DNA from: Candidatus Nitrospira kreftii
GTDB lineage: Bacteria; Nitrospirota; Nitrospiria; Nitrospirales; Nitrospiraceae
Length of the DNA: 64,000 nucleotides
Assembly: GCA_014058405.1 (NCBI GenBank)
Contig: CP047423.1
Coordinates: 1,364,001 to 1,428,000 of the forward strand
Direction of reading: 5' to 3'
The notes below the pieces were generated by a model. That model made no database searches. It was given only the letters and a program-made list of their open reading frames with translations, and was not told where the DNA came from. Shown here piece by piece: positions 15,960 to 25,256 of this stretch; positions within the stretch are counted from its first letter, which is position 1; the number at the start of each line of letters is the position of its first letter. The position numbers and the translations under genes are program-made.

Positions 15960-17936
15960 TTAGAAAATACTCTTGCTCACCTCATTCGAATATCCGCTTT
16001 CATTCCCGGCGATATCATAGGCTGTCACGACAAAGAAATACGTTTTCCCAAATTCAAGACCCGTCGCTTGATAGGTAGTCACACTCCTTGGAAGTGTGGC
16101 AATTGGCGCTCCATAGGTTCCTGATACCGTTGCTCGGTACACTTTGTACCCAGCCAGATCTGTCTCTTTATTTGCCCCCCAAGTTAAGGTTGCCGATGAA
16201 CTCGCTGGGGCGTTTAGTGTCAGACTGATGGTCGCTGTTTTAGTCACGCCTCCGCTTGTCACGGTGATGATGGCGAGGTTGATTCCCAGCTTGGCGTTAG
16301 CGGTGTTTATGCTCGCTGTGATCACCCCATTCTTTTGGCCTGACGTAGGATTAAGTGATAGCCAGGAGACGTTGTCGCTTGCGGTCCATGATTCGGTTGA
16401 ATTGTGTGTAATGGTTTGGGCTGGTGGGTTTGCTGCGCCTTGAGTGGCCGTAAAGGTGAGGCTACCCGGTGATATGGTGAATGAAGCAGCCGAGACCGTC
16501 AGGGTCACAGTAACGTTTCTTACGGCGCCTCCTCCTGTTACTGTGATGGCGGCAGTATGCGTTCCGACCGGGACACCTCCTAGATTAATGCTCGCGGAAA
16601 CGGTGCCATTTCCGGACCCAGAGGTCGGACTCAGCGTAAGCCAGCTTGCGTTGTCGCTTGCGGTCCAGGTTCCGTTTGAGGTGACAGTCATAGACTGGCT
16701 GGCCGGATTAGGGCTGCCTGATATGGCCGTATAGGTCAATGATGATGGGCTCAGTGTGATCGTGGTCGGTGCGGAAGCAACCGTAAATGTCACGGGGATT
16801 TGAATCGTGGTGGCTCCTGGCGAGCTCAGCGCGATCATGGCATTAAAAGTTCCGGCAGCGAGTGAACCGGTGGCAGCAGTCACTGTGATTGTACCGTTTC
16901 CGCTGCCCGAGGTCTGCGAGAGTGTTAACCAGGGAGCGTTATCACTGGCGGTCCATGTCAGCGTGCCTCCACCGGTGTTGCTGATGCTCAGTGTTTGGGC
17001 ACCAGGGTTGCCGCCTCCTTGCTGTGCGGTAAAAGACAGGGTTGTGGGGAACGCACCAATGCGAGGAGGGACAGGTGCTGCGGCCACGGTGAACGTCACA
17101 GGGACGGACGTGCTTCTCGCTCCGGGGGCACTAACGGTGATCGTGCCGTTATATGTACCTGCAGCCAATGATCCTGTTACTGCGGTCACACTCATCACTC
17201 CGTTGTTGGTACCGGAGGCCGGCGAGAGCGTCAACCAGGCGGCGTTGTCACTGGCGGTCCAGGTCAGCGTGCCCCCACCGGTGTTGCTGATATTCAGTGT
17301 TTGGGTAGCAGGGTTGCCGCTTCCTCGCTGGACTGTGAAGGAGAAGCTGGTTGGACTGGTACCAATGGCCGGGGGCACGGGTGCAGGTGCTACCGTCAAG
17401 TTGACCGGAATGGTGATAGCTGGAGCCCCTACGGCACTCACCGTGATTGTCGTATTGTAGGTGCCGGCGGTGAGAGAGCTGGAGGTGACAGTCAATGCAA
17501 TTGTACCATTACCGGTACCGGCGGCTGGACTCAGCGTCAACCATGTTGCATTTGTCGTGGCATTCCAGATCAACGTGCCTCCGCCTCTGTTTGTAACAGC
17601 CAGGGTTTGTACGGGTAGATTGCCGGCGTTCTGCTGAGCGCTGAAAGTAAAGTTTGAGGGGCTTCCGCCTATGGCAGGAATTGGTGTAGGAGGAGTCATG
17701 ACGGGCGGAGGTACGAGTTGTCTCAATACGGGTATTTCTGACATCAGCCGAAGCATGGGTGCTGGAAGCCGCCTGGTTTGGTTGGGGCTAGGCGTTGGTG
17801 CAGCTACCGCTGTGACACTAGTCGTATTTGTTGCCGCCCAGGCTGGCCATAGGCAAGGAGTTATTGGCTCAAGAACTAACATAAGGGTGGTAATGCTACC
17901 CGAGAGGAGCAACCATCGCTGATTATACTGATGCAT
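15960..17936 (-). CDS. Secreted protein with five BACON-like repeats and a C-terminal fibronectin type III domain
   Basis: About 658 aa. TGGAGG nine bases before the ATG at 17936 favours that start over an in-frame TTG at 17954. A signal peptide (W-L-L-L-S-G then a hydrophobic run ending A-W-A-A) is followed by a Pro/Thr-rich linker. Then come five repeats of 85-100 residues with the pattern F-S/T-x-Q-x-G-x-x-N-P-x-x-Q-T-L, G-G-G-T-L-x-W-x-A, W-L-T-L-S-P-x-S-G and G-T-Y-x-x-x-I-T-V: BACON-type beta-sandwich domains, thought to bind carbohydrate or mucin-like ligands. The last 85 residues are fibronectin-III-like (T-W-G-A-N, Y-K-V-Y-R, T-Y-F-F-V-V-T-A-Y-D). No membrane anchor or sorting tail is seen. 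It faces away from the EPS genes around it; an extracellular matrix or adhesin role is an inference. Confidence 0.8.
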   Translation of the reverse strand: MHQYNQRWLLLSGSITTLMLVLEPITPCLWPAWAATNTTSVTAVAAPTPSPNQTRRLPAPMLRLMSEIPVLRQLVPPPVMTPPTPIPAIGGSPSNFTFSAQQNAGNLPVQTLAVTNRGGGTLIWNATTNATWLTLSPAAGTGNGTIALTVTSSSLTAGTYNTTITVSAVGAPAITIPVNLTVAPAPVPPAIGTSPTSFSFTVQRGSGNPATQTLNISNTGGGTLTWTASDNAAWLTLSPASGTNNGVMSVTAVTGSLAAGTYNGTITVSAPGARSTSVPVTFTVAAAPVPPRIGAFPTTLSFTAQQGGGNPGAQTLSISNTGGGTLTWTASDNAPWLTLSQTSGSGNGTITVTAATGSLAAGTFNAMIALSSPGATTIQIPVTFTVASAPTTITLSPSSLTYTAISGSPNPASQSMTVTSNGTWTASDNASWLTLSPTSGSGNGTVSASINLGGVPVGTHTAAITVTGGGAVRNVTVTLTVSAASFTISPGSLTFTATQGAANPPAQTITHNSTESWTASDNVSWLSLNPTSGQKNGVITASINTANAKLGINLAIITVTSGGVTKTATISLTLNAPASSSATLTWGANKETDLAGYKVYRATVSGTYGAPIATLPRSVTTYQATGLEFGKTYFFVVTAYDIAGNESGYSNEVSKSIF

Positions 17937-18461
17937 TGTCTGAATCCTCCACAACGTCTATTGCAAATACAAATTTCGTCGCGTGGACGATACGGGACCA
18001 GGGTGGGGTTAGAGCAAGTTGAGTGCCTCCTGCAGAAAGAAAATGCTATCAACCAAATGGAGGCTCCGATGCAGAAGCTTTTTCTACGTTTTTGCGTTTT
18101 GATGCAAGCTGCTGTCAGTCAGAAGAGTGCTGCGCGGGAGCATGTTCAATTTGAGAGAGGCCTCGTCGCACTATCACGGACGTACAGGTGAAGTAAGGGT
18201 TTATGTTACGTTGTGTAATTGATTGATATGGCGTAAGTGTCACATGATTTTGTTTGTGCTTGCCATTGGATCACATTGATATTACTGAAGCTCATTTTTC
18301 AGCATGATTGCTCCATAAGGAGTGGTTTGCTTCTCGATGAAGTCCACGTGTGGGAGAACTAAGACAAAAACCAAGCTGGTAAGGGCCATCCATTTCTTGA
18401 CGATCAGGGGCTCTTCTGCCATTGTTAACCGGGTCTTTGTTGAAGCTAAATTGGGGGATGT
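17937..18461. other. Divergent intergenic region between the BACON-repeat gene and the sugar dehydrogenase gene
   Basis: It must carry promoters for both divergent genes. Open frames here (for example 17931-18191) have no ribosome-binding site or recognisable content. AT-rich patches lie near 18200-18260. I cannot place a promoter with confidence. Confidence 0.4.
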
Positions 18462-19757
18462 ATGACTAGGCAACAATCGCGCTCCATCGCTGTGGTGGGG
18501 TTGGGCTACGTAGGGCTTCCCATCGCTGTGGCATTTGGCAAGAGAGGCTCTGTAATTGGATTTGATGTCAACAAAAAGAAAATTGCCGAACTGCTCAACG
18601 GCATCGATCGGACAGGGGAAGTGTCAAAAAGCGATTTAGTATCTTCACGCGTACGGTATACATCGGAACCAACTGACCTTAAAGGAGCAGATTTCATTAT
18701 CGTTGCAGTTCCGACGCCTATCAACGAGGCGTTACAACCTGATCTGACCGCGTTGCAGAAGGCATCAGAGCTGATCGGACGGAATCTTTCGAAGGGTTCC
18801 ATTGTGGTGTATGAATCTACTGTCTATCCCGGCGCAACTGAGGAAGTATGCTTGCCAATCTTAGAAAGAACTTCTGGAATGCAAGTCGGCGTTGATTTCA
18901 AACTAGGATATTCGCCTGAGCGGATAAATCCAGGAGACAAGGAGCATACACTTGAAAAGATTATCAAGGTTGTATCAGCACAAGACCCGGAATCGCTCAA
19001 TATCGTAGCAGATACCTACTCGTTGGTTGTGAAAGCTGGTATTCATCGAGCCTCCAGTATCAAAGTGGCTGAAGCGGCCAAGGTCATTGAAAACACTCAG
19101 CGCGACTTGAACATTGCTCTCATGAATGAATTATCACTTATTTTTCATCGACTGGGAGTCGATACCAAGTCCGTTCTTGAGGCAGCTGGGACGAAATGGA
19201 ATTTTCTTAAGTTCTCTCCTGGCCTGGTTGGTGGCCATTGTATAGGTGTGGATCCTTATTACTTGACATCCAAAGCGGAATCCGTGGGCTATCATCCAGA
19301 GGTTATACTTGCCGGCCGTCGCATTAACAACGGCATGGGGAAGTTTGTGGCGGAACACACCGTGAAGCTCCTAAGTCAGTTGTCCCGCCCCATCAATGGG
19401 TTAAAAGTTGGAGTGCTTGGTCTCACGTTCAAAGAAAATGTGCCTGATCTCCGCAATAGCAAGGTGCCGGATATTATTCGCGAACTTCGTGAATATGGAA
19501 TCGAAGTGCTGGTACATGACCCGATTGCTGAAGCTGAAGAAGCTTTGGCGGAGTATGACATTCCTCTCGTCGAATGGGCCAAGATGAAGGATCTCGACGG
19601 ACTCATCGTTGCGGTTGCGCATAAGAACTTCTCTCAACTAAAATTAATGGACCTTCTACATCCTGTCCGAAACCAGAAGCAGGCTGTTGTGATCGATGTC
19701 AAAGGCATCCTGAATCCTGCTGAGATTCCTGCCCAGATAAAATACTGGCGGCTCTAG
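18462..19757 (+). CDS. tviB: UDP-HexNAc 6-dehydrogenase (TviB/WbpO-type nucleotide-sugar dehydrogenase)
   Basis: A 431-aa enzyme that would oxidise the C6 of a UDP-N-acetylhexosamine to a uronic acid with two NAD+. Residues 9-20 (V-V-G-L-G-Y-V-G-L-P) form the NAD-binding glycine loop; P-T-P-I-N near 85, Y-E-S-T-V-Y-P-G-A-T-E-E near 118, E-N-T-Q-R-D near 211 and G-G-H-C-I-G-V-D-P-Y-Y-L near 258 with the catalytic cysteine are all in place. The R-x-x-N-x-G-M and the Q-R-D-L-N-I-A pattern favour the TviB/WbpO/VipA group over UDP-glucose dehydrogenase. Length is normal. It supplies aminuronic acid for the surface polysaccharide, consistent with the EPS genes to the left and with the heparinase-like protein that would act on uronic glycans. 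The substrate epimer is not proven. Confidence 0.85.
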   Translation: MTRQQSRSIAVVGLGYVGLPIAVAFGKRGSVIGFDVNKKKIAELLNGIDRTGEVSKSDLVSSRVRYTSEPTDLKGADFIIVAVPTPINEALQPDLTALQKASELIGRNLSKGSIVVYESTVYPGATEEVCLPILERTSGMQVGVDFKLGYSPERINPGDKEHTLEKIIKVVSAQDPESLNIVADTYSLVVKAGIHRASSIKVAEAAKVIENTQRDLNIALMNELSLIFHRLGVDTKSVLEAAGTKWNFLKFSPGLVGGHCIGVDPYYLTSKAESVGYHPEVILAGRRINNGMGKFVAEHTVKLLSQLSRPINGLKVGVLGLTFKENVPDLRNSKVPDIIRELREYGIEVLVHDPIAEAEEALAEYDIPLVEWAKMKDLDGLIVAVAHKNFSQLKLMDLLHPVRNQKQAVVIDVKGILNPAEIPAQIKYWRL

Positions 19758-19878
19758 GATTCATCTGATTTCAATTGCAGGGCGGTAACCCGGATGTGAG
19801 GATGCTTGGACGACCCCGTCTTCCACCCCTTCTGACCGGCAGCCTCACATGCCCTCCCTCATCTTCTAGCCTTTTTCT

Positions 19879-19906
19879 TTGAGCCTGTCTTAATCCGTAG
19901 TATAAG
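19879..19906 (+). promoter_or_regulatory. Candidate sigma-70 promoter for the secretion operon
   Basis: TTGAGC at 19879-19884 and TATAAG at 19901-19906 are 16 bp apart, close to TTGACA-N17-TATAAT. Transcription would start near 19913, about 60 bases before the secretin start. Prediction from sequence only. Confidence 0.45.
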
Positions 19907-19971
19907 AAAATTGGTAGTGGGACATGGCAATCTGTCCGTGCCGTCTAGTGCGCACACAGGAGTCAGGTATT

Positions 19972-22251
19972 GTGACTTGCTCGCAAAGGGTGTGTCTCTA
20001 TCCGCTAAGCCTCCTTTTGCTGACTGGCTGCTCCTTGTTTATATCTCTTGAAGTCAAGCGAGGAGATCAACATCTGGCTGGGGAGCGGTGGGAAGCGGCT
20101 AGTCTCGCGTACAAGGAGGCATTAAAGGATGATCCATTTAATTCCTCTCTCCAGGGCAAATATGCGTTGTCCCGAGAACGTACAGCTGCGATGTATGCGG
20201 AACGAGGCCGTACTTTTATCCGAGAACAACGCGCTGATCTCGCGCTTGAAGAATTTAAGCGCTCCCTCACCATTGAACCTTCCAATGCCGAATACCAAGC
20301 CGGTTTTCAGGAAGCCACGCGCTTAAAAGAATCACGATCACAATATCGTGAAGCCGAACGTCTGGCGCAACTCGGGCGAGTCCAGGAGGCGTTAGGTAGT
20401 TACGCGCGGGCGGTAGAGCTCGACCCAAAATATCAAGACCCACTCGAGGGCATCACGCGACTTACCGAAGACCAACAAGCACTCAGAAGAGCAGAGGGAT
20501 CGAGGCAACCTGTAACTCTGAAATTTAAGAATGCCGGCATCAAGGAAATATTAGAAGGCGTGGCAAAGGCTGGTGGGCTGACCCTCGTGTTCGATAAGGA
20601 TGTCCGCAATGATCCTATTTCGATTGCGATTCAGGACACACCATTTGAAGAGGCGCTACGACTGATTCTCAATAGTAATAGTTTGTTTTCTCGCCAGATC
20701 TCTCCGACCGTTACAGTGATCAGTCCAGATACGAAGCAGAAGCAGGAACAGTATCAGGATCTGATGATCCGGACATTTTACCTATCGACGGCGAAAGCTA
20801 AAGATATGGTGATTCTACTCAAGAGCATGTTGGATTCCAAACGCATGCATGCGAACGAGCAGCTGAATGCCATAGTCATTCGTGACCAGCCGGAAAAACT
20901 GGAACTTGCCGAAAAAATCATCCTTGCGAATGACCGACAGGAGCCTGAGGTTCTCTTTGATCTCGAAGTGCTGGAGGTCAACCGCACGAAGAATCAAACC
21001 TATGGGCTTAACTATCCGAAACAAGCGGGTGCCGGATTGATTGCCTCCGGATTCACGGGAACACTGGCCGCTGAGGCGGTACAGATGACCTACCGGCAAC
21101 TCACGAATCTTGGCCCAGACAGTTATCTTTTCAAACTACCGACCACCGTGTTGCTGGATTTCTTTAAGCAGCAATCCGATGCCAAGACGCTTGCTTCGCC
21201 AAAGATCCGTGTCATCAACAACAAGAAAGCAGAGATTAACATCGGGGACAAGCAGCCCATCCTTCTCTCCACGACCAATGTGTTACCGGGGCAGGCCACC
21301 ACTGGAGCCGTCCCGACTACCTCAACCGTCACGTCAATCGAGTTTCGAGATACGGGTGTCAAACTGACCGTAGAACCTTCCATTCGACTAGGCAATGAGC
21401 TGTCGCTGAAAATGAAAGTGGAGGTCATTCGGGTTGGTGACCAAATCACACTGCAGGCTTCTCCTCTCATTCAGCAATTCAAATTTGGCAATCGTTCCGC
21501 TGAAACAACCCTGAACATGCGGGATGGTGAAACAATCGTCCTCGGTGGTCTTCTTCAGGAAGAAGATCGCCGTACACGCGTCACCATGCCATGGATTGGG
21601 GATTTGCCACTCATCGGGAATTTATTGAGTTCTTTCAAAACCGAACGGGTCACGACAGAAGTCATTTTGACTATTACTCCCCGTATTGCACAGCCGGCGC
21701 TTCCTCCGGGGTCTACCAATCAGGCGTTTTGGTCCGGGACCGAATTTAACTATTCAACCAATCCAGTGTTTTCCGGTTCTGCAGGTTCCAATCGGCTTGG
21801 CGCACCACTCAGAGGTGCAGTACTGATGAAGCCGGCTCAGTCACTGACCAAATTGGCAACGCCAGGCCCTGCCCTACAGCTCAAGCCTGATGATTCGGTG
21901 GTCCAATCCGGCAAGGAAGTTACGATTGCCATTGTGGATGGTCGGATCCGAGCTTCTGGTGAGAATACATTTAGGTTCGAATACGACCCTGACATTCTGG
22001 AGTTTCAACGTCTTGATGATGGGCAGCTGGTCACTATGGGCGAGACTACAACAGAACGGGATAAAGATCGGGCCGGGGCGGTCGTGTTTCAATTAGCTCA
22101 TCCGGATCAACGAGCCCCCCGCACTATGAATCTTACCTTTGTGGCAAAGGCGCCTGGTGTATCGCCTGTTCGAGTTGAACTGAGTCATTCCGGCACAGCT
22201 GATGAGGCATCGTCCGAAGCTGTTGGGTCAGGGATAGTGAGAGTGCGGTGA
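19972..22251 (+). CDS. gspD: TPR-secretin-cohesin lipoprotein, outer-membrane channel of a type II secretion/MSHA-like system
   Basis: About 759 aa. AGGAG at 19959-19963 lies nine bases before GTG 19972, and from there the protein opens with a clean lipoprotein signal (L-Y-P-L-S-L-L-L-L-T-G-C), so this start is preferred to ATG 19924. Residues about 30-165 hold TPR-like repeats (G-R-T-F-I-R-E-Q-R-A-D-L-A-L-E-E-F, then V-E-L-D-P-K-Y). A secretin/TonB N-terminal domain follows (L-K-F-K-N-A-G-I-K-E-I-L), then an N1-type domain, then the secretin barrel with V-T-M-P-W-I-G-D-L-P-L-I-G-N-L-L near residue 550. The last 110 residues look like a cohesin-type beta-sandwich. The TPR plus cohesin arrangement is unlike classical GspD and recalls MshL/MshN combined. 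It would form the outer-membrane pore, with the TPRs aiding assembly. Confidence 0.85.
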   Translation: MTCSQRVCLYPLSLLLLTGCSLFISLEVKRGDQHLAGERWEAASLAYKEALKDDPFNSSLQGKYALSRERTAAMYAERGRTFIREQRADLALEEFKRSLTIEPSNAEYQAGFQEATRLKESRSQYREAERLAQLGRVQEALGSYARAVELDPKYQDPLEGITRLTEDQQALRRAEGSRQPVTLKFKNAGIKEILEGVAKAGGLTLVFDKDVRNDPISIAIQDTPFEEALRLILNSNSLFSRQISPTVTVISPDTKQKQEQYQDLMIRTFYLSTAKAKDMVILLKSMLDSKRMHANEQLNAIVIRDQPEKLELAEKIILANDRQEPEVLFDLEVLEVNRTKNQTYGLNYPKQAGAGLIASGFTGTLAAEAVQMTYRQLTNLGPDSYLFKLPTTVLLDFFKQQSDAKTLASPKIRVINNKKAEINIGDKQPILLSTTNVLPGQATTGAVPTTSTVTSIEFRDTGVKLTVEPSIRLGNELSLKMKVEVIRVGDQITLQASPLIQQFKFGNRSAETTLNMRDGETIVLGGLLQEEDRRTRVTMPWIGDLPLIGNLLSSFKTERVTTEVILTITPRIAQPALPPGSTNQAFWSGTEFNYSTNPVFSGSAGSNRLGAPLRGAVLMKPAQSLTKLATPGPALQLKPDDSVVQSGKEVTIAIVDGRIRASGENTFRFEYDPDILEFQRLDDGQLVTMGETTTERDKDRAGAVVFQLAHPDQRAPRTMNLTFVAKAPGVSPVRVELSHSGTADEASSEAVGSGIVRVR

Positions 22252-22754
22252 GAGAGGATGGGCTTACATTGATCGAGATCCTCGTCACCATGACAATTAT
22301 TGTGGTCTTGGCATCAGTTGCTATGCCACTAAGCAAAATATCGACGAAACGAACCCATGAAATCGAGTTGCGTCAACAGCTTCGAATCATTCGCAGCGCA
22401 ATCGATCTGTTCAAACTGGAGTGGAACCGTGATGGAAATGTCCTGCTTGGCCCTGTCTGCCTCAAAAATAAGTTGGCCTGTAAGGAAGTCTCGGGTCCTT
22501 ATGGATATCCGAAGTCCTTGGATGTGCTGTTGGGGGTGAAGCTCACCGGAGAAGAAGCAACCGTTCGAGGCACGACGGTCAGGCGTTATTTGCGGGTCAT
22601 GCCGATGGATCCTATGACAGGAAAACCGGATTGGCTCTTGCGTTGTTACAAGGACCGTCCAAAGCCGTCTAGCTGGTGTGGTGAGGATGTCTATGATGTG
22701 ATGACACAAAGCGAGGCTTTGGCGTTGGATGGGACCACGTATCAGGATTGGTAG
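22248..22754 (+). CDS. Type II secretion/pilus pseudopilin (GspG/H-like)
   Basis: A 168-aa prepilin-like protein. After six residues comes G-L-T-L-I-E-I-L-V, the type III signal: cleavage after Gly, methylated first residue, Glu at +5, then a hydrophobic helix to about residue 28. The globular part is loosely conserved and ends with a D-V-x-x-x-Q-S region seen in pseudopilins. GTG 22248 overlaps the secretin stop (GTGA), so the genes are coupled. It would be processed by a prepilin peptidase, which is not encoded in this window. Confidence 0.8.
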   Translation: MREDGLTLIEILVTMTIIVVLASVAMPLSKISTKRTHEIELRQQLRIIRSAIDLFKLEWNRDGNVLLGPVCLKNKLACKEVSGPYGYPKSLDVLLGVKLTGEEATVRGTTVRRYLRVMPMDPMTGKPDWLLRCYKDRPKPSSWCGEDVYDVMTQSEALALDGTTYQDW

Positions 22755-22763
22755 AGCGACCAC

Positions 22764-23132
22764 ATGGAGTGCGAAAAAGGGTTCACGCTTGTTGAGCTGA
22801 TGATTGTGGTGTCCATTGTGGGCATATTAGCCACGATAGCCGCTCCATCCTATCACTCATCGCTGGTCAAAGCGAAAGAGACGGTCTTGCGGCAGGATCT
22901 TTTTACACTGCGAGAGTTGCTTGATCATCACCGTGCAGACCAAGGGAAGTATCCTCCGTCTTTAGATGGGTTGGTGACGGCAGGATATCTGCGGGCTATT
23001 CCCACCGACCCCTTCACGAATTCGTCGAGGTCATGGCAAGAAATCAGCGAGCCGACGGAGGGTGGTATCTTTGATGTGTATTCCGGATCTGACTTGGTGG
23101 GGACAAACGGTACTCCCTATAACAAATGGTGA
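22764..23132 (+). CDS. gspG: Major pseudopilin, GspG-like
   Basis: 122 aa. G-F-T-L-V-E-L-M-I-V-V at residues 6-16 is a textbook prepilin cleavage site and N-helix. The globular part has Y-P-P-S-L-D-G-L, D-P-F-T-N and a C-terminal S-G-S-D-x-x-G-T-N-G-T-P-Y-x-x-W, the typical calcium-binding GspG end (D-V-Y-S, G-T-x-Y). Nine bases separate it from the preceding pseudopilin gene. It would form the main pseudopilus fibre. Confidence 0.85.
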   Translation: MECEKGFTLVELMIVVSIVGILATIAAPSYHSSLVKAKETVLRQDLFTLRELLDHHRADQGKYPPSLDGLVTAGYLRAIPTDPFTNSSRSWQEISEPTEGGIFDVYSGSDLVGTNGTPYNKW

Positions 23133-23169
23133 CAGGATCGTGAGCGCACGTTGGTGGGAACGGTGTTCT

Positions 23170-23961
23170 ATGAACAACGCGTCCCAAAGGAAGGGAGTGA
23201 GATGGAGTATGGTGAACGGGGCCCTCCTGTTTGGGATGGTGGCCTGTAGTCCGCTAGAACCTATCCTGGACCCTGAGATTTCAGATTTCCAACTAACTGT
23301 GGATACCCTTCGAACTTCCTTAAGGGATGCGCAACGAACGATTACCGAACTCCAGGCAGAAATTGATCAACAGCGCCAAGACTATGCTGATGTGCAGATT
23401 GTCCGAGCTCAACTTGAGGGGACTCATCGAGAGGCGGAACGCCGACTCAACGAAGCCCGTCATGTGATCGATCTCCAACGTGAAGAGTTGGCCGCGGCAC
23501 GATCTGAACGAGAACAGATGAGGAGAACTGGAGCCGCTCTGCAGAGCCAGCTGCGACAGCTTCGAAAACAGTTATCAAAAGTTGGGAAACAAGCAAAAGC
23601 AGAGACGTCTCCGACCGCCACTGTTTCTCAACGTGCCGAACGACCGGAGCTGACGCGTGTGGTTTTGGAACAGGAGGCTCAGTCAGACGGTGAAGAGGCA
23701 TTACCGGGCCATATATCCTCTGCCGGCGTTGTGCCGATTGTAAGGGAGTCGTCAACTGTGGCCACTCCTGTGAATATCACGATTAAGCCTGGAGATACGC
23801 TTTGGAGTCTCGCGAGGCGACATCATACGTCGGTGATGCACCTCATGGCCGTCAATGAACTTCCCAATGATCGTATTCAGGTGGGCCAACCCCTCCGACT
23901 TCCTGAACTACCTACGGATGCGCCGGAGTACGAAGGAATGCAGTCGAGTGCGCTGCGTTAA
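23170..23961 (+). CDS. LysM-domain coiled-coil lipoprotein of the secretion locus
   Basis: About 263 aa. A lipoprotein-like signal (L-L-F-G-M-V-A-C-S) is followed by a long coiled coil rich in E, R, Q and L (about residues 50-140), a linker, and a LysM domain near the end (I-T-I-K-P-G-D-T-L-W-S-L-A-R-R-H-H, then N-E-L-P-N-D-R-I-Q-V-G-Q-P-L). LysM binds peptidoglycan, so the protein may anchor the secretion complex to the cell wall. ATG 23170 was chosen; ATG 23209 with GATGGAG before it is a good alternative, and the frame is open back to 23062 inside gspG. Such a gene is not a standard part of type II systems. Confidence 0.75.
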   Translation: MNNASQRKGVRWSMVNGALLFGMVACSPLEPILDPEISDFQLTVDTLRTSLRDAQRTITELQAEIDQQRQDYADVQIVRAQLEGTHREAERRLNEARHVIDLQREELAAARSEREQMRRTGAALQSQLRQLRKQLSKVGKQAKAETSPTATVSQRAERPELTRVVLEQEAQSDGEEALPGHISSAGVVPIVRESSTVATPVNITIKPGDTLWSLARRHHTSVMHLMAVNELPNDRIQVGQPLRLPELPTDAPEYEGMQSSALR

Positions 23962-23986
23962 GCCGCAAGGTCGAATGGTCTAGTTT

Positions 23987-25201
23987 ATGGCAGTCTTTGC
24001 CTACAGAGTCGCACGGCCCGATGGCTCCACAATCTATGGCCATGTAGAAGGCGAAGAGGAATCGCTCGTTCGTGCCAAGCTAGAGTCTCAAGGATTGTTG
24101 GTGTTCCATCTCCACAAACGTGGAAGAGCCACGGTGGAGCTGGGGAAGCCTTGGCTTCTGGGAAAACTTCCTCTTGGGCAGTTCCTGATTTTCAATCAAG
24201 AGCTGTTGGCGCTCGTCAAATCGGGACTGCCGATCTTACGAGTCTGGGATCTACTCATCGAACGAGCTGGGCATGCTGGATTTCAGCAGGTGTTACGCGA
24301 GGTGAAGGATGATATACGAGGCGGGGCGTCCACGTCGAATGCGTTAGCGAAACACTCACTCTATTTCTCTGAGCTCTATGTTGCCACGGTGAAGGCAGGA
24401 GAGCAATCCGGCAATCTTTCAGATGTGCTCCAACGATACGTGGCGTATCTGAAGCTGATGATCGCACTTCGTCAAAAGGTGACGAAGGCCATCTCCTATC
24501 CACTTGTTCTTGTGCTGATCGGCATGGCGGTGATCGGATTTCTGTTGACCTATGTCATGCCGACCTTCGTTTCCGTGTATGGAGAATCGGCGAAGACCTT
24601 GCCATGGGTAACCCAACTCTTGCTCGATGTGGTCACTCAATCCGAGTCGTTGGCATTACCAGCAATTGTTGTTGTCATCGGTATACTACTGGGGACCCGG
24701 GCCTACTACACGACATCGGCCGGGCGCCTATCAATCGACCGCCTATTTCTTACACTTCCAGTCGCGGGGCAGATTGTTGTCCAACACAATACGGTGCAAC
24801 TCACAAGAACACTGGGAACGATTCTTGGAGGCGGAACTCCGCTTGTGGATGCCTTACAGAGTGCGTGCGCAGCTGTTTCTAACCGCTTTGTTTCGCAGCA
24901 ACTGGTTCGAGCGGTCGATGAGATTCGTGAAGGGGCGACGCTTGCGAAGGCGTTGGATCGCCCGAAGGTCCTTCCGAGACTTGCGATTGAGATGCTATCC
25001 GTCGGTGAGGAAACAGGTTCTCTCGAGACGATGCTACGGGATATCGCAGAGTTTTACGAGGCCGACCTTGATACGAGACTTGCCCAACTCACCACGTGGA
25101 TTGAGCCGGCCTTGCTTCTCGTCATGGGGGTGATGGTTGGCGGGATCGTCATCGTGATGTATCTGCCTGTCTTTCAGATGGCAGGAGCAGTTGGTGGCTA
25201 G
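23987..25201 (+). CDS. gspF: Type II secretion inner-membrane platform protein GspF
   Basis: 404 aa, the normal length. Two T2SF domains, at about residues 65-190 and 265-390, and three membrane helices (about 165-190, 215-235 and 370-395). The motifs F-N-Q-E-L-L-A-L-V-K-S-G-L-P and V-K-A-G-E-Q-S-G-N-L in the first half are repeated as T-L-G-T-I-L-G-G-G-T-P-L and V-G-E-E-T-G-S-L-E in the second, as expected. It couples the GspE ATPase to pseudopilus growth. Confidence 0.93.
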   Translation: MAVFAYRVARPDGSTIYGHVEGEEESLVRAKLESQGLLVFHLHKRGRATVELGKPWLLGKLPLGQFLIFNQELLALVKSGLPILRVWDLLIERAGHAGFQQVLREVKDDIRGGASTSNALAKHSLYFSELYVATVKAGEQSGNLSDVLQRYVAYLKLMIALRQKVTKAISYPLVLVLIGMAVIGFLLTYVMPTFVSVYGESAKTLPWVTQLLLDVVTQSESLALPAIVVVIGILLGTRAYYTTSAGRLSIDRLFLTLPVAGQIVVQHNTVQLTRTLGTILGGGTPLVDALQSACAAVSNRFVSQQLVRAVDEIREGATLAKALDRPKVLPRLAIEMLSVGEETGSLETMLRDIAEFYEADLDTRLAQLTTWIEPALLLVMGVMVGGIVIVMYLPVFQMAGAVGG

Positions 25202-25256
25202 GTATGGAAGAGTCTGACTGTAAGCCAAAGGGATAGGATGGTCTGGGAGGTTCTCT

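Noticed and set aside
16144-17460. Long + strand frames over the BACON-repeat gene, and the idea that its repeats are a CRISPR array
   Set aside because: The frames mirror codon bias of the real minus-strand gene. The repeats are about 270-300 bp long, coding and diverged, without spacers.
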